This document shows positions 7,262 through 17,352 of a DNA stretch of 64,000 bases, one piece after another. A model generated the notes under the pieces. That model was given only the letters and a program-made list of their open reading frames with translations, searched no databases and was not told the origin of the DNA. The DNA is from Pelagibacterium flavum (GTDB lineage Bacteria > Pseudomonadota > Alphaproteobacteria > Rhizobiales > Devosiaceae). Made by a program: the position numbers and the translations under genes. Every line of letters starts with the position of its first letter. Position 1 is the stretch's first letter. The DNA is taken from positions 1,109,001 through 1,173,000 of the forward strand of contig NZ_CP107716.1 of NCBI RefSeq assembly GCF_025854335.1, in the 5' to 3' direction.

Positions 7262-9664
7262 TCAGAAATACATCTCCGAGATCAGGTTGGAGATGTTGGC
7301 CAGCCCGTTGCCGACTCCGATCAGCATGTCGGGGTTCACGTCGGCGGCGTCGATGACGGCCAGTTCGGTCTGGAGTTTGAGCGCGGCCTTGGCGGCGGCG
7401 GAAAGCTGGCCGTCGACATGGCCGCCGGGCAGCTCCTTGAGCTGTTCGAGCAGTTCGGTCAATTGGAACATCACCGAACGCGGATTGAGCGGATCGGAGA
7501 TCAGCAGTTCGACGGCGCCCAGATTGCCGTAGCCATAGCCGTAGCGGCGGCGGTGGGTCATTACGCTGTCGCCGATTTCGAGCAGCATTTCAGTGGCCCC
7601 GTCCGGCGCGTCGGGGGCGCACAGCCACGTGGCGATCTCGGCGATCTGGATGCCGCGTTCGAGCCGGCGGCCGATTTCAAGAAAGCGCCAGCCGGCAAAG
7701 CGGTACATGTTTTCATGCACGAGGCCGGAAAAGCCGGCCAGCTTGCGCAGCAGCACGGTCATGGCGCGGGTGGCGTCGTCGCCGGGTTTTATGGTGCGCC
7801 CGAACCGCTTGGCGGTTTTTTGCAGGTCGGTCAGCGCCAGCCAGCCATCGGGCGAAAAGCGGTCGCGGATCTGGCTGGCCGAGCGCACCGCGCCATCAAT
7901 GATGGCCAGAAGCCCGACTGGAACCGCTTCGGTCGCGTCGATGCCGAGCGGTTCGAGATAATCGCGGGTTGCGAGCAGGAGCGGGTTATCTTCGCGGCCC
8001 AGTTCGGCAAGGCGCAGATGGTAGGCGCGCAGGATGCGCACGCTCGCCTCGCAACGCTCGGCATAGCGCCCCAGCCAGATCAGATTGTCCCCGGCCCGCG
8101 AGGGCAGATTGCCCGAGGGATTTCGTTCGATCGGGGTGTTGGATTTGGCAAGCAGGGTCACCTGCTCGACTTCGCTTTCGCTCACCACCCACACATCGGC
8201 GGCCTGTCCGCCGCGCTGCATGGCGATGGCTGCCGTGTCGAGCGCATAGCCGACGCGGGCAAAGCCGCCAGGCATGATCGACCAGCCCTCTGCCGTGCGG
8301 GCCGCATAGACGCGCAGCGTTATGGGACGCGGCTCGAGCGCGCCGCCGACATAGACGGGAGCCGTGGAGAGCTTGACCGCCTCCTGCGCCGCAAAGGCTT
8401 TGGGGTCGGCCTCGATCTTTGCCAGAAGCTCTTTGCGCGCATCGGGGTCGAGGTCGGCAATGGCCGCGGTGCCGCCGTCATCGTCGATGGACAGCAGAGT
8501 GGAGAGCGCCGGGCCGACCAGAAGGGAATCGAAATTGTCGCGCACATAGGCGCGGGCTGCCTCGCCGCCACACCACCATGTGGCGATGTTGGGCAGGGCA
8601 AGATCGGAGCCGAGGCGCGATCTGGCGATGGCCGGCAGGAAGGCGCCGAGCGCACGGGTTTCCAGAATGCCGGCCCCAAGGGAATTGACAAAGCCCACCG
8701 AGCCGCGCCGCACCGCTTCGGCAAGGCCGGGCGTTCCGATCTGGCTGTCCTGGCGCAATTCGAGCGGGTCGGTGAAATCGCCATCGAGCCGCCGCCAGAG
8801 AACGGAAATCGGTTTGAGCCCGGAGACGGTGCGCACCATGACCTGGCCATCGACGACCACAAGGTCTTCGCCCTGCACCAGCAGGAACCCCAGATAGCGC
8901 GCGATATAGGCGTGCTCGAAATAGGTTTCGTTGAGAGGGCCGGGGGTGAGGATCGCCACGCGGCCCGCGCCCTCGCCGCCCATGTCGGTCAGCGAATTGC
9001 GGAAATCGCGGAAAAAGCCGGCCAGCCGGTGGACGTTGAGATCGGCATAGATGTCAGCCAGCGCGCGGGTAGTTGCCACGCGGTTTTCCAGTGCGAACCC
9101 CGCCCCCGAAGGCGCTTGCGTTCGATCGCCCAGCACCCACCAGCGCCCATCGGGGCCGCGGCCCAACTCGAAGGCGCAGAAATGGAGGTGATGGCCGCTC
9201 GTGGGCGCGATGCCGACTATGGGGCGCAAGAATTCGGGGTTGCCGGCGATCAGTTCGGGCGGCAACAGGCCCTCGCGGACCAGGGTGTTGTTGCCATAGA
9301 TGTCGGCAATCACCGTTTCGAGCAGGTCGGCGCGCTGGGCGAGCCCGGCTTCGATGCCGCGCCATTCGTCCTCGGCGATCAGCAGCGGGATATGGGCCAG
9401 CGGCCAGTCGCGCTCGCCCTGTTCGAGCCCGTCATACATGCGGTAGAAGACGCCCGCGTCGCGCAGATACTGGTCGGCGTGCTGGAAGCGGCTGGTCAGT
9501 TCCTCGGCGCCCAGCGCGTCCAGCGCCGACATGAATTTGAGCCAGCCGGGTTTGACCGTGCCGTCGGGCGCGACCATTTCGTCGGGCACGCCCGAGATCG
9601 GGCGGTAGGCGCCGATCAGTTCAGGCATCTTTTGTGCCCTGGCGCGCTTGGGAGAAAGGTCCAT
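7262..9664 (-). CDS. Circularly permuted ATP-grasp / alpha-E domain fusion protein
   Basis: This 800-residue protein fuses two modules that many genomes encode as adjacent genes. The N-terminal ~480 residues are a circularly permuted type 2 ATP-grasp (MPELIGAYRPISGVPDEMVAPDG…, GVFYRMYDG, DRTQAPSGAGFALENR, PGPLNETYFEHAYIARYLGFLLVQGEDLVV). The C-terminal ~300 residues are the all-helical alpha-E domain (NLPSRAGDNLIWLGRYAERCEASVRILRAYHLRL…, RYGYGYGNLGAVELL). ATP-grasp enzymes activate a carboxylate with ATP and join it to an amine or thiol, so the likely chemistry is ligation of an amino acid or peptide; the substrate is unknown. It is flanked by two transglutaminase-like genes, and its upstream neighbour ends immediately before it. 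Confidence 0.88.
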   Translation of the reverse strand: MDLSPKRARAQKMPELIGAYRPISGVPDEMVAPDGTVKPGWLKFMSALDALGAEELTSRFQHADQYLRDAGVFYRMYDGLEQGERDWPLAHIPLLIAEDEWRGIEAGLAQRADLLETVIADIYGNNTLVREGLLPPELIAGNPEFLRPIVGIAPTSGHHLHFCAFELGRGPDGRWWVLGDRTQAPSGAGFALENRVATTRALADIYADLNVHRLAGFFRDFRNSLTDMGGEGAGRVAILTPGPLNETYFEHAYIARYLGFLLVQGEDLVVVDGQVMVRTVSGLKPISVLWRRLDGDFTDPLELRQDSQIGTPGLAEAVRRGSVGFVNSLGAGILETRALGAFLPAIARSRLGSDLALPNIATWWCGGEAARAYVRDNFDSLLVGPALSTLLSIDDDGGTAAIADLDPDARKELLAKIEADPKAFAAQEAVKLSTAPVYVGGALEPRPITLRVYAARTAEGWSIMPGGFARVGYALDTAAIAMQRGGQAADVWVVSESEVEQVTLLAKSNTPIERNPSGNLPSRAGDNLIWLGRYAERCEASVRILRAYHLRLAELGREDNPLLLATRDYLEPLGIDATEAVPVGLLAIIDGAVRSASQIRDRFSPDGWLALTDLQKTAKRFGRTIKPGDDATRAMTVLLRKLAGFSGLVHENMYRFAGWRFLEIGRRLERGIQIAEIATWLCAPDAPDGATEMLLEIGDSVMTHRRRYGYGYGNLGAVELLISDPLNPRSVMFQLTELLEQLKELPGGHVDGQLSAAAKAALKLQTELAVIDAADVNPDMLIGVGNGLANISNLISEMYF

Positions 9665-12600
9665 CTAAAGCCACTGGTGAGGTCGCCTCAGGTCCAGCGT
9701 CAGAGGAAACTCGGGCGTGGGCGCTTCGGCCGGCAAATCGTAAGAACCGGCACTATGTCCATTGGGTATGAATCGCGCAAGCCGTCTTGCTTCGGCCTCG
9801 TTGGCATTCACAGGAAAGGTCTCATAGTTCCGACCCGCCGGATGGGCCACGTGGTAGATGCACCCGCCCACGGCGCGACCGGTCCAAGTATCATAGATGT
9901 CGAACACCAGGGGCGTGTTGACCGGGAGTTCGGGATGGAGGCCCGAGGCGGGTTGCCAGGCCTTGTAGCGCACCCCCGCCACCGAAACGCCTGACAGATC
10001 GGTCTTTGTCAACGGAACCGGCCGGCGGTTGCAGGCCACCGTGTAGCGTTCGGGCTCGGGACCGGTCAGCTTGACCTGCAGCCGCTCGAGCGAGGAATCC
10101 ACATAGCGTACAGTGCCGCCGATGGCGCCGGTTTCGCCCATCACGTGCCAGGGTTCGAGCGCCTGGCGGATTTCGAGCGTGTGGCCCGCAGCCATCACTT
10201 CGCCGCAGAAGGGGAAGCGGAATTCGAGCTGGGCTTCAAACCATTCGGGTTTGAAATCATAGCCGTGCTGGCGCAGGTCATCGAGCACGTCGAGAAAATC
10301 GGCCCAGACGTAATGGGGCAGCATGAATCGGTCGTGCAGCCGCGTGCCCCAGCGGACCAGCTTGCCCTTGATGGGGTCTTTCCAGAACCGCACGATCAGC
10401 GCGCGGACCAGTAATTGCTGGGCAAGGCTCATCCTAGCATTGGGTGGCATCTCGAAGCCGCGGAATTCGACAAGGCCCAGCCGTCCGGTCGGCCCGTCGG
10501 GGGAATAGAGCTTGTCGATGCAGATTTCCGAGCGGTGCGTGTTGCCGGTCACATCGACCAGAAGATTGCGGAACAGCCGGTCCACCAGCCAGGGCCGGGG
10601 CGCATCGCCCTCGCCGGGGGCGGGCACTTGGGCCATGGCGATTTCGAGTTCGTAAAGGCTGTCGTGCCGTGCCTCATCAAAGCGCGGAGCCTGGGAGGTG
10701 GGGCCGATGAAAAGGCCGGAAAACAGATAGGACAGGGAAGGGTGGCGCTGCCAGTGCAGGATCAGCGATTTGAGCAGGTCGGGGCGGCGCAGGAAGGGGC
10801 TGTCATTGGGCGTCGCGCCGCCGACAACCACGTGATTGCCGCCGCCGGTGCCCGTGTGCTTGCCGTCGATCATGAACTTGTCGGCGCCCAGCCGGGCGAG
10901 CCGCGCTTCTTCATAGACCGCCTCGGTGATCGAGACGCATTCGTCCCAATTGGCGGCCGGGTGGACATTGACCTCGATGACGCCGGGATCGGGTGCCACG
11001 CGGATCACATTGAGGCGCGGGTCATGCGGCGGCGCGTAGCCCTCGATGTGGACCGCAAGCCCGAGTTTTTCCGCGGCCGTTTCGGCGGCGGCGATCAGTT
11101 CGAGATAGTCCTCGAGCTTTTCGGTGGGCGGCATGAAGACGGTCAGGCGGCCATCGCGCGGTTCGACCGAGAGCGCGGTGCGTACCTTGCCTTCGATATG
11201 GGTGATTTCCTGTTCGACCCGGGTCTGGGCAATGGTGTCGTCAGCGACCAGGCTCGCAACCGGCAGTTCGTCGCGCGGCGGCAGATCCTTGCGCGGGATC
11301 GTGGGGTCTTCGGGAACGATATGAGGGTAATCGCTCTCGGGAATATGGGGCAGCGTGCCGAGCGGCAGGCGATAGCCGACGGGTGAATCCCCGGCCACCA
11401 GAAACAGCTTGCCGCGCCGCGTCTTCCACACTTCGGTCAGCCAGCGCGAGGGCTGGGCCGGCGCGTTCCATTTCTGGACCGGCAGCACGAAGCCGGTCGG
11501 TTCGGTCAGTCCGCGCTCGAAGACCCGGGTCATGCGCATGCGCTCTTCGGGGTCTTTGAGTTTGGGATTTGTCGGATCGACGTTCTCGGGAAGATTGCCT
11601 TCCTTTAAGATCCAGTCGGCGGGGTCTTCAAAAGCTGGCTGGATGGTCGAGCCGTCAAGGCCCAGTGCGATGGCAAATTCGATGAGATAGGCTTTGGCCT
11701 GATCGGGGCTCGGGGTCTTGTCCGATGTCTCGTGGGCGATCAGATCGGGATTTTTCCAGACCGGCTCGCCGTCCTTGCGCCAATAGAGCGAGAAGGTCCA
11801 GCGCGGCAAGGTCTCGCCCGGATACCATTTGCCCTGACCGTAATGGAGGAACCCGCCGGGCGCGAAGCGCTGCTGGAGGCGGCGGATCAGGATGTCGGCT
11901 TTTTCGCGCTTTGTGGGCCCCACGGCGTCGGCGTTCCACTCGCCGGATTCGAAGTCGTCGATGGAAACGAAGGTCGGTTCGCCCCCCATCGTCAAGCGAA
12001 CGTCATTGCTTGCCAGATCCTGATCGATCTTGCGGCCCAGGGAGCTCAGATCCATCCAGGACTGGTCCGAAAATGGCTTGGTGATGCGCGGATGCTCGGC
12101 CACACGGGTGACCTTCATGTCGAAGTCGAATTCGACATTGGCAAAGCTTGCCATCCCCGAAATCGGGGCGGCATTGGCATAATGGGGGGTTGCGGCGAGC
12201 GGGATATGGCTCTCCCCGGTCAGCAAGCCCGAGGTCGGATCGAGCCCCACCCAGCCGGCGCCGGGCAGATACACCTCGCACCAGGCATGGAGGTCGGTGA
12301 AGTCGTTTTCGGTGCCGGAGGGACCGTCGAGGGCCTTCAAATCAGGCTTTAGCTGAATGAGGTAGCCAGAAACAAACCGCGCCGCAAAGCCCAGATGTCT
12401 CAAGGTGTTGACCAGCAGCCAGCCGGTGTCACGGCAGCTCCCCTTCGCCTTTTCCAGCGTTTCTTCGGGCGTCTGCACGCCCGGTTCGAGCCGAACGATA
12501 TAGCCGATTTCACGCTGCAGCCGGGCGTTGAGTTCGACCACGAAATCGACCGTGTTCTTGGGCGTCGGGTCGATTGACGCCAGCAGATCCTTGAACAGCG

Positions 12601-12976
12601 GGCCAAAGCTTGGGTCGGGCTTTCTGTAGATCTCAAGATCGGGCGCTATCGCTTCGGGATAGGTAAACGGCCAGGTATCGGCCTCGGGCTCCACGAAAAA
12701 GTCGAACGGGTTGTAAACCGTCATGTCGGCGATCAGATCGACTTCGATCTTGAGCTCGGTCACCGGCTCGGGAAAGACATAGCGCGCCTGGAAGTTGCCG
12801 TAGGGGTCCTGCTGGATATTCACGAAATGGTTGGACGGGCCGACCTTGAGCGAATGGCTGAGCACCTTGGTGCGCGAATGGGGGGCGGGCTGGAGCCGGA
12901 TGATCTGCGGGCCGAGGGTGACGGGTCGGTCGTATTTGTAATGCGTGAGGTGATAGATCGCGGCCTTGATCGCCAT
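9665..12976 (-). CDS. Transglutaminase-DUF2126 protein
   Basis: The protein has 1103 residues from an ATG with a good AGGAG eight bases upstream; a longer in-frame start exists but lacks such a site. The N-terminal ~300 residues form a transglutaminase domain with the triad Cys181 ([11 protein letters not shown]), His230 ([12 protein letters not shown]) and Asp246 (GLDPTSG). The remaining ~800 residues are the DUF2126 region (COG4196-type), including [30 protein letters not shown] and [28 protein letters not shown]. The function of the DUF2126 part is unknown. It is the first gene of the three-gene minus-strand operon; its stop is at the border of the ATP-grasp gene. No Anbu-type protease gene, a frequent partner of this set, is present in the window. 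Confidence 0.88.
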   Translation of the reverse strand: MAIKAAIYHLTHYKYDRPVTLGPQIIRLQPAPHSRTKVLSHSLKVGPSNHFVNIQQDPYGNFQARYVFPEPVTELKIEVDLIADMTVYNPFDFFVEPEADTWPFTYPEAIAPDLEIYRKPDPSFGPLFKDLLASIDPTPKNTVDFVVELNARLQREIGYIVRLEPGVQTPEETLEKAKGSCRDTGWLLVNTLRHLGFAARFVSGYLIQLKPDLKALDGPSGTENDFTDLHAWCEVYLPGAGWVGLDPTSGLLTGESHIPLAATPHYANAAPISGMASFANVEFDFDMKVTRVAEHPRITKPFSDQSWMDLSSLGRKIDQDLASNDVRLTMGGEPTFVSIDDFESGEWNADAVGPTKREKADILIRRLQQRFAPGGFLHYGQGKWYPGETLPRWTFSLYWRKDGEPVWKNPDLIAHETSDKTPSPDQAKAYLIEFAIALGLDGSTIQPAFEDPADWILKEGNLPENVDPTNPKLKDPEERMRMTRVFERGLTEPTGFVLPVQKWNAPAQPSRWLTEVWKTRRGKLFLVAGDSPVGYRLPLGTLPHIPESDYPHIVPEDPTIPRKDLPPRDELPVASLVADDTIAQTRVEQEITHIEGKVRTALSVEPRDGRLTVFMPPTEKLEDYLELIAAAETAAEKLGLAVHIEGYAPPHDPRLNVIRVAPDPGVIEVNVHPAANWDECVSITEAVYEEARLARLGADKFMIDGKHTGTGGGNHVVVGGATPNDSPFLRRPDLLKSLILHWQRHPSLSYLFSGLFIGPTSQAPRFDEARHDSLYELEIAMAQVPAPGEGDAPRPWLVDRLFRNLLVDVTGNTHRSEICIDKLYSPDGPTGRLGLVEFRGFEMPPNARMSLAQQLLVRALIVRFWKDPIKGKLVRWGTRLHDRFMLPHYVWADFLDVLDDLRQHGYDFKPEWFEAQLEFRFPFCGEVMAAGHTLEIRQALEPWHVMGETGAIGGTVRYVDSSLERLQVKLTGPEPERYTVACNRRPVPLTKTDLSGVSVAGVRYKAWQPASGLHPELPVNTPLVFDIYDTWTGRAVGGCIYHVAHPAGRNYETFPVNANEAEARRLARFIPNGHSAGSYDLPAEAPTPEFPLTLDLRRPHQWL

Positions 12977-13103
12977 AGGCAGACTCCTGATTGTTCCCAC
13001 GCTCGCGCAGCAACGATAGCGGTAAAGCGGACGCTTCCGCAATCGCGCTTTACCGGCAATGCGTTAGTCGTCATGGTCGGGGGAGACGCACAAGGAGGGC
13101 TCC

Positions 13104-13736
13104 ATGCTGCTGCACACGGTTTTCGTCATTGCGCTGGCCGCTGAATCGATGTCCGCCGCATTGGCGGCGGGGCGGCGCAACATGGACTGGTTCGGGGTGT
13201 GCGTTCTGGGGTGCGTGACGGCGCTGGGCGGGGGCACGGCGCGGGATCTGCTGCTTGGCCACTACCCTCTGTTGTGGGTCGATCAGCCCGCCTATCTGAT
13301 GGTCACCACGGCGGCGGCGCTGTTCACCATCGCGGTGGCGCGGATCATGGAACGGCTCAAGCTGATCTTTTTGCTGCTCGACGCCGTGGGGCTCGTGGTG
13401 TTCACTATTTCGGGCTGCATGGTGGCCATGGAAATGGGCCAGCCGGTGCTGATCGTCATCGTGGCGGGGATGATTACCGGGTGCGTGGGCGGTGTGCTGC
13501 GCGACGTGTTGTGCAACGACGTGCCGCTGCTGTTTTCCGGTGAACTCTACGCGACGGTGTCCGCCATTACCGCCTGCGTGTTCTTTTTCGGCATACAGGC
13601 CGGATTGCCCGTTGAGGTGACGACGATAACGGCCATGGCGGTGGGCTTTGCCCTGCGGACCCTGGCCATCGTTTTCAAGATCGAAATGCCGCGCTTCGTT
13701 TACGTGCCGGTACGCGATCAGTCCTCCAAGAGGTAG
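13104..13736 (+). CDS. TRIC/UPF0126 family membrane channel protein (YicG-like)
   Basis: The product has 210 residues with about seven hydrophobic segments. It shows the internal duplication of this family: each half carries a glycine-rich kinked helix followed by an arginine-aspartate pair, seen as TALGGGTARDLLLG and GCVGGVLRDVLCNDVP. Bacterial relatives of the eukaryotic trimeric intracellular cation channels share this architecture and act as potassium-type cation channels, although some UPF0126 members are proposed to transport small organic molecules. An AAGGAGG site precedes the ATG. Its 3' end overlaps the convergent deacylase gene by 19 bases. Confidence 0.85.
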   Translation: MLLHTVFVIALAAESMSAALAAGRRNMDWFGVCVLGCVTALGGGTARDLLLGHYPLLWVDQPAYLMVTTAAALFTIAVARIMERLKLIFLLLDAVGLVVFTISGCMVAMEMGQPVLIVIVAGMITGCVGGVLRDVLCNDVPLLFSGELYATVSAITACVFFFGIQAGLPVEVTTITAMAVGFALRTLAIVFKIEMPRFVYVPVRDQSSKR

Positions 13737-14854
13737 CCCTGTCGGCTGGCCAGTGGCTCGGTGCCGACGATCTTGGCGATCGAATTGCCCGGCACGACGA
13801 ATTTGGCGACGTTGCGCGATATGACCCGGCCCGAGGTGCCGGCAAGGACCGGTGTGCGCTCGGTGAAGGCGCCGGGGCCGTCAAGGGCGATGAGATCGGC
13901 GATGGGCTGGCCTTTTTCGACGTGATCGCCCAATTCCACGCGGTAGGCGAGAAGCCCGGCCTTATCGACACGCAGCATTTCGGTGGCGGTCAAGGGCGTC
14001 GGCGCGGGGGCCGGTTCGATCTCGGGCGGTGTGCCGGACGCAAAGCCCTTGGCCTGAAAAAAGGCGTAGAGCCGGGCAGCGTCATCCTTGCCGATGTGGT
14101 CGAACACATCGGGCTGGCCGCGATATTCGAGCGTTGCGGCACGAGCGGAAAAGGGAATGGGCTTATCAGGGTACGCCTGGCGCAGCCGCGTCCAGAGCGA
14201 GGGCCAGACTTCATCGAACGAGCCGCCACCCGAATCTTCGGCGGTCAGTTGAGCAACCGAGCCCATATGGTCGGCCAATGCGCCCAGTTCGGCCATGGAA
14301 TCGGGGGTGACAAACAGATGGACCAGCGCCTCGTTGTCGCAATGGAGATCGAGGACATAATCGGCGTCATAGGCTTCGGTCATCACCAGATGCCGCAGCT
14401 TCTGCATGGCCGTGGTCGGGCGCTGGGCATCGAGCCAGTCGCGCACGGCCTGGCGGATTATCGCGACATTGGCAGCGGCGTCATTGGTGAGTTTCGATGC
14501 GATTTCGGTATCCACGGCGGCAAAGAGGTCGGGCCAGCGGCGGTTGAAATTGGTGCCCGAGCGGAAATCATAACGGCCCACATGATCTTCGAACACACGC
14601 TGGCCCATGCCGAACGGGTTGACCATGGGGAAGATGGTGAAGCGGGCGCTGAGTTCACCCTTTTCGTCGGCGGATTTGAGCAGCGGCAGCAGGTGGTGCA
14701 GCGCCATGATGCCGGGCTGTTCGTCGGCATGGAGTGCGGCCTGCATGTAGATTTTGGTCGCCGCGTCGGCGGGACCGACCTTGAACAGCGTCAATTGGGT
14801 CGTCGTGCCGGGAGCATCGGCGTCGATGGTGTGGGTGATGCGGTCAAAGGCCAT
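13718..14854 (-). CDS. Succinylglutamate desuccinylase/aspartoacylase family zinc hydrolase
   Basis: This 378-residue member of the M14 AstE/AspA clan hydrolyses N-acyl amino acids or related amides. The zinc ligands are visible: His42 and Glu45 in LHADEQPG and His171 in LDLHCDNEALVHLF. NPFGMGQRVFEDHVGRYDFRSGTNFNRRWPDL matches the substrate-binding NFNR region. The C-terminal ~90 residues (about 290-370) look like a biotinyl/lipoyl-like beta barrel (LRVDKAGLLAYRVELGDHVEKGQPIADL), a common tail in the DoeB-like branch. It is the last gene of the amino acid ABC operon, six bases after the permease gene, which suggests that the imported compound is an acylated amino acid. The actual substrate is unknown. 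Confidence 0.85.
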   Translation of the reverse strand: MAFDRITHTIDADAPGTTTQLTLFKVGPADAATKIYMQAALHADEQPGIMALHHLLPLLKSADEKGELSARFTIFPMVNPFGMGQRVFEDHVGRYDFRSGTNFNRRWPDLFAAVDTEIASKLTNDAAANVAIIRQAVRDWLDAQRPTTAMQKLRHLVMTEAYDADYVLDLHCDNEALVHLFVTPDSMAELGALADHMGSVAQLTAEDSGGGSFDEVWPSLWTRLRQAYPDKPIPFSARAATLEYRGQPDVFDHIGKDDAARLYAFFQAKGFASGTPPEIEPAPAPTPLTATEMLRVDKAGLLAYRVELGDHVEKGQPIADLIALDGPGAFTERTPVLAGTSGRVISRNVAKFVVPGNSIAKIVGTEPLASRQGYLLED

Positions 14855-14860
14855 AAGGAA

Positions 14861-15619
14861 CTACCGGATATATTTGGGGCCGAAACGCAGGCGCGGGCGG
14901 GATGTCGTGCGCTCTTTGGGCATGTGGCGCATCATGCGTTCATAAACGCGCCCGAAGACAAAGAAAATCACCATGGTGATGGCAAGAAACCACAGCGCTG
15001 CGATGGAAAAGTGAAGGAAGGCGTTGAAGTCGCGCTCGAACAGGTTCTGCGCGGTGTTGAGGATGTCGCGCTGGGCGTTGATGACTGGCAGGGTGAAATA
15101 GACCAGCGCCGTAGAGTGGAACAGGAACACCACTTCATTGGTATAGGCGGGCCAGGCAACGCGAATTGTGTTGGGCCAGGTGACGGTTCGGAACACCTGA
15201 AAGGGTGTCATTCCGAAGGCGCGGGCTGCCTCCAGCTCTCCTTTCGGGACTGTGCGCAGGGCGCCGTAGAGGATCTCGGCACTGTAGGCGGCGGTGTTCA
15301 TCACCAGGGCCAGCGGGCCGATGAACAACGGATTCATCATCAGCCAGGCGATGCCCCAAGGGCGCCACCAGACGGGGTTGAGCGCCAGCATGATGGAATA
15401 GAACATGAAGAACTGGATAAACAGCGGCGAGCCGCGGAAGGCATAGATATAGGCCGAGCACAAGCGCCGGATGATGGCATTTTTCGAGTTCTTGCCGAGC
15501 GCGAGCAGTACGGCAAAGACAAAGCCTATCGGTAGCGAGGCGGCCGCGAAATAGATGTTGAACAGCGCCGGCTGGGCGTAAAGCGGGATCTCGGCGAAGA
15601 TCTTGTGGATCAATTCCAT
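14861..15619 (-). CDS. Polar amino acid ABC transporter permease (HisM/OccM type)
   Basis: This is a 252-residue inner-membrane permease of the HisQM family: RGSPLFIQFFMFYSIMLAL is the family's N-terminal signature. The EAA loop is GALRTVPKGELEAARAFGMTPFQVFRTVTWPNTIRVAWPAYTNEVVFLFHSTALVYF. It starts three bases after the stop of the other permease gene and is followed at six bases by the deacylase gene. With its partner it should form the heterodimeric channel for a basic or polar amino acid, by analogy with histidine, arginine and opine importers. Confidence 0.88.
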   Translation of the reverse strand: MELIHKIFAEIPLYAQPALFNIYFAAASLPIGFVFAVLLALGKNSKNAIIRRLCSAYIYAFRGSPLFIQFFMFYSIMLALNPVWWRPWGIAWLMMNPLFIGPLALVMNTAAYSAEILYGALRTVPKGELEAARAFGMTPFQVFRTVTWPNTIRVAWPAYTNEVVFLFHSTALVYFTLPVINAQRDILNTAQNLFERDFNAFLHFSIAALWFLAITMVIFFVFGRVYERMMRHMPKERTTSRPRLRFGPKYIR

Positions 15620-15622
15620 CGC

Positions 15623-16462
15623 CTAGCCCTCCACCGGCATGCCGCGCCGCGCCCAGATGGTGAGCCTGGAAAAGCCCTTTTCCGAAAGCAGCGTGACGAG
15701 GATGTAGAAGACAAACAGCGCAATGAAATAGGCCCAGCGCCAGTCGCCATGCACAAGACCGGCCTGGGGCAGGAAGTTGGGTGAACCCAATTGGCCCGCC
15801 CACCAGACGATATCGGCGATCTGGAGCAGGGAGAGCAGCGACGTGGCCTTGATGAGCAGCAGCCAGACATTGGAAAGGCCGGGCAGGGCATAGACCCACA
15901 TCTGGCGGATATGGATGCGCGTTAACACCTGAAAATCGCTCATGCCGTAGGCGCGGGCGGCTTCGAGCTGGCCCTGCGGAACGGCGCGCATGGCGCCGTG
16001 GATGACGTTGGCGGTGAACGCGCCGAAAATGATGCCCAGCGATACGCAGGCAAGGATCAGATATTCATAGGTCGAGAGCAGCCAGTTGGCCTCGCGGCAG
16101 GGCGGCCAGTTCGCCTGGTTGGCTGCGATGGAATCGGGCGTGCAGACCTGCATCGACCACACCCACTCGACCCCTTGCTCGAAGGCCAGCGGGAAGAACA
16201 GAAAGAACAGTACATCGGGAACACCGCGCACCATGCTGACATAGACGGTGCCTATGGCCCTGAGCGGCGCAAAGCGTGAGGCCTTTGCGGCGGCGCCCAG
16301 CAGGCCGAACACAAGCGCAAGGCAGCCGCCGAAGATGGCTGCCATGATGGTGAAGCGGAAACTGGCGTACCAGTTGAGATGCTTGCCGTTTGTCAGATAG
16401 CTGAGCCAGAAGGCGATATCTTCGCCCACCAGATCGAAAAGCCAGAAGGCGTCAGCGTCCAC
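15623..16462 (-). CDS. Polar amino acid ABC transporter permease (HisQ/OccQ type)
   Basis: This is a 279-residue permease. VYVSMVRGVPDVLFFLFFPLAFEQGVEW matches the HisQ signature, and GAMRAVPQGQLEAARAYGMSDFQVLTRIHIRQMWVYALPGLSNVWLLLIKATSLLSLL is the EAA region. Compared with HisQ of about 230 residues it has an insertion around residues 100-130 (SMQVCTPDSIAANQANWPPCREANW) with two cysteines, predicted to be periplasmic. It is separated from the upstream binding-protein gene by a stable hairpin and coupled closely to the HisM-type gene. Confidence 0.87.
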   Translation of the reverse strand: MDADAFWLFDLVGEDIAFWLSYLTNGKHLNWYASFRFTIMAAIFGGCLALVFGLLGAAAKASRFAPLRAIGTVYVSMVRGVPDVLFFLFFPLAFEQGVEWVWSMQVCTPDSIAANQANWPPCREANWLLSTYEYLILACVSLGIIFGAFTANVIHGAMRAVPQGQLEAARAYGMSDFQVLTRIHIRQMWVYALPGLSNVWLLLIKATSLLSLLQIADIVWWAGQLGSPNFLPQAGLVHGDWRWAYFIALFVFYILVTLLSEKGFSRLTIWARRGMPVEG

Positions 16463-16483
16463 GCGCGTGCCCCTTGCGTGAGA

Positions 16484-16520
16484 TGCCCGGCGAATGTCCC
16501 AGTCGGACGCCCGCCGGGCA
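16484..16520 (-). other. Intercistronic hairpin after the binding-protein gene
   Basis: A perfect 9-bp inverted repeat (TGCCCGGCG at 16484-16492, CGCCGGGCA at 16512-16520) lies between the binding-protein stop and the first permease on the minus strand. No T-run follows, so it should act as an mRNA stabiliser or partial transcription barrier, allowing more binding protein than permease. Confidence 0.6.
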
Positions 16521-16531
16521 CAGGTTTGCGA

Positions 16532-17284
16532 TTATTCCGTGTAGAACGGACCCGCGCCGTCGAACCATTCGGCGATCAGCGCATCGACGGTGCCATCGGC
16601 CTTGAGCGCCGTGAGGGCTTCGTCAAGCGTTGCGAGCAGCTCGGTATCTTCCTTGCGCACACCACCGCCGACGCCGCCGCCGATCATGACATCGGGGCCG
16701 AACATTTCCAGCGCGCCGCCGGAATTGGCGACGACCGGATCGAGCGAGGAGCCGTCAGCGAGGACCACATCGACATTGCCGGCGGCCAGATCGGCGATCG
16801 ACTGATCGAAGGTGGCAAACGAGACGATGGTGTTATCGGCGGCAAAGTTTTCCTCGGCATAGGCTGCCTGGATGGTGTTGCCCTGAACGCCGATGCGCAG
16901 ACCCGAGGGGCTTTCGATATCGATGCCCGCACCGGTTGCGGCGATGTAGTTGGAGGGATCGGGCGGGAAATAGTCCTGGGTGAAATTGATGGTCTCAAGC
17001 CGCTCGTCGGTAATCGACATGCCGGCCATGATGACATCATAGTTGCCCGCGACGAGGTTGGGGATGATGGGGTCCCATTCGCTCTGCACGAATTCGCAGG
17101 TCATGCCCGTGTGTTCGCAGATGGCGTTGCCCAGGTCGATTTCAAATCCGGCCAGCTCGCCGGCGTCGTTGACGAAATTCCAGGGCGCGTATGCACCCTC
17201 GGTGCCAATCCGCAGGGTTTCCTGGGCGTTGGCGGCTGTTGAAAGTGCTGCCAGAGCGGCAGCCGCGAGTATCACCTTTTTCAT
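16532..17284 (-). CDS. Polar amino acid ABC transporter, periplasmic binding protein
   Basis: The product has 250 residues from the ATG at 17284, which gives a perfect signal peptide (MKKVILAAAALAALSTAANAQ) preceded by AAGGGAA; an upstream in-frame start would spoil it. The SBP family 3 signature follows: LRIGTEGAYAPWNFVNDAGELAGFEIDLGNAIC, then CEFVQSEWDPIIPNLVAGNYDVIMAGMSITDERLETINFTQDYF. The phenylalanine/aspartate/arginine set of the lysine-arginine-ornithine class is present (the aspartate in GFEIDL and the arginine in ITDERL bind the alpha-amino acid head). It lies between the ATPase and permease genes of the operon. Ligand class: basic or opine-like amino acid, possibly acylated. Confidence 0.88.
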   Translation of the reverse strand: MKKVILAAAALAALSTAANAQETLRIGTEGAYAPWNFVNDAGELAGFEIDLGNAICEHTGMTCEFVQSEWDPIIPNLVAGNYDVIMAGMSITDERLETINFTQDYFPPDPSNYIAATGAGIDIESPSGLRIGVQGNTIQAAYAEENFAADNTIVSFATFDQSIADLAAGNVDVVLADGSSLDPVVANSGGALEMFGPDVMIGGGVGGGVRKEDTELLATLDEALTALKADGTVDALIAEWFDGAGPFYTE

Positions 17285-17352
17285 ATGTCGAGTTCCCTTT
17301 GTTGGTTGGTGAGGCGACCGGGTCCCTTTTTGCATGATGGTTGCCGCCCCGG

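Noticed and set aside
7244-9994. Very long open frame (about 916 codons) on the plus strand opposite the ATP-grasp/alpha-E gene
   Set aside because: The minus strand encodes a clear family protein; the antisense frame has no family features and arises from GC-rich codon structure. The same applies to long antisense frames at 24239-25861, 46674-48785 and 58660-60225.
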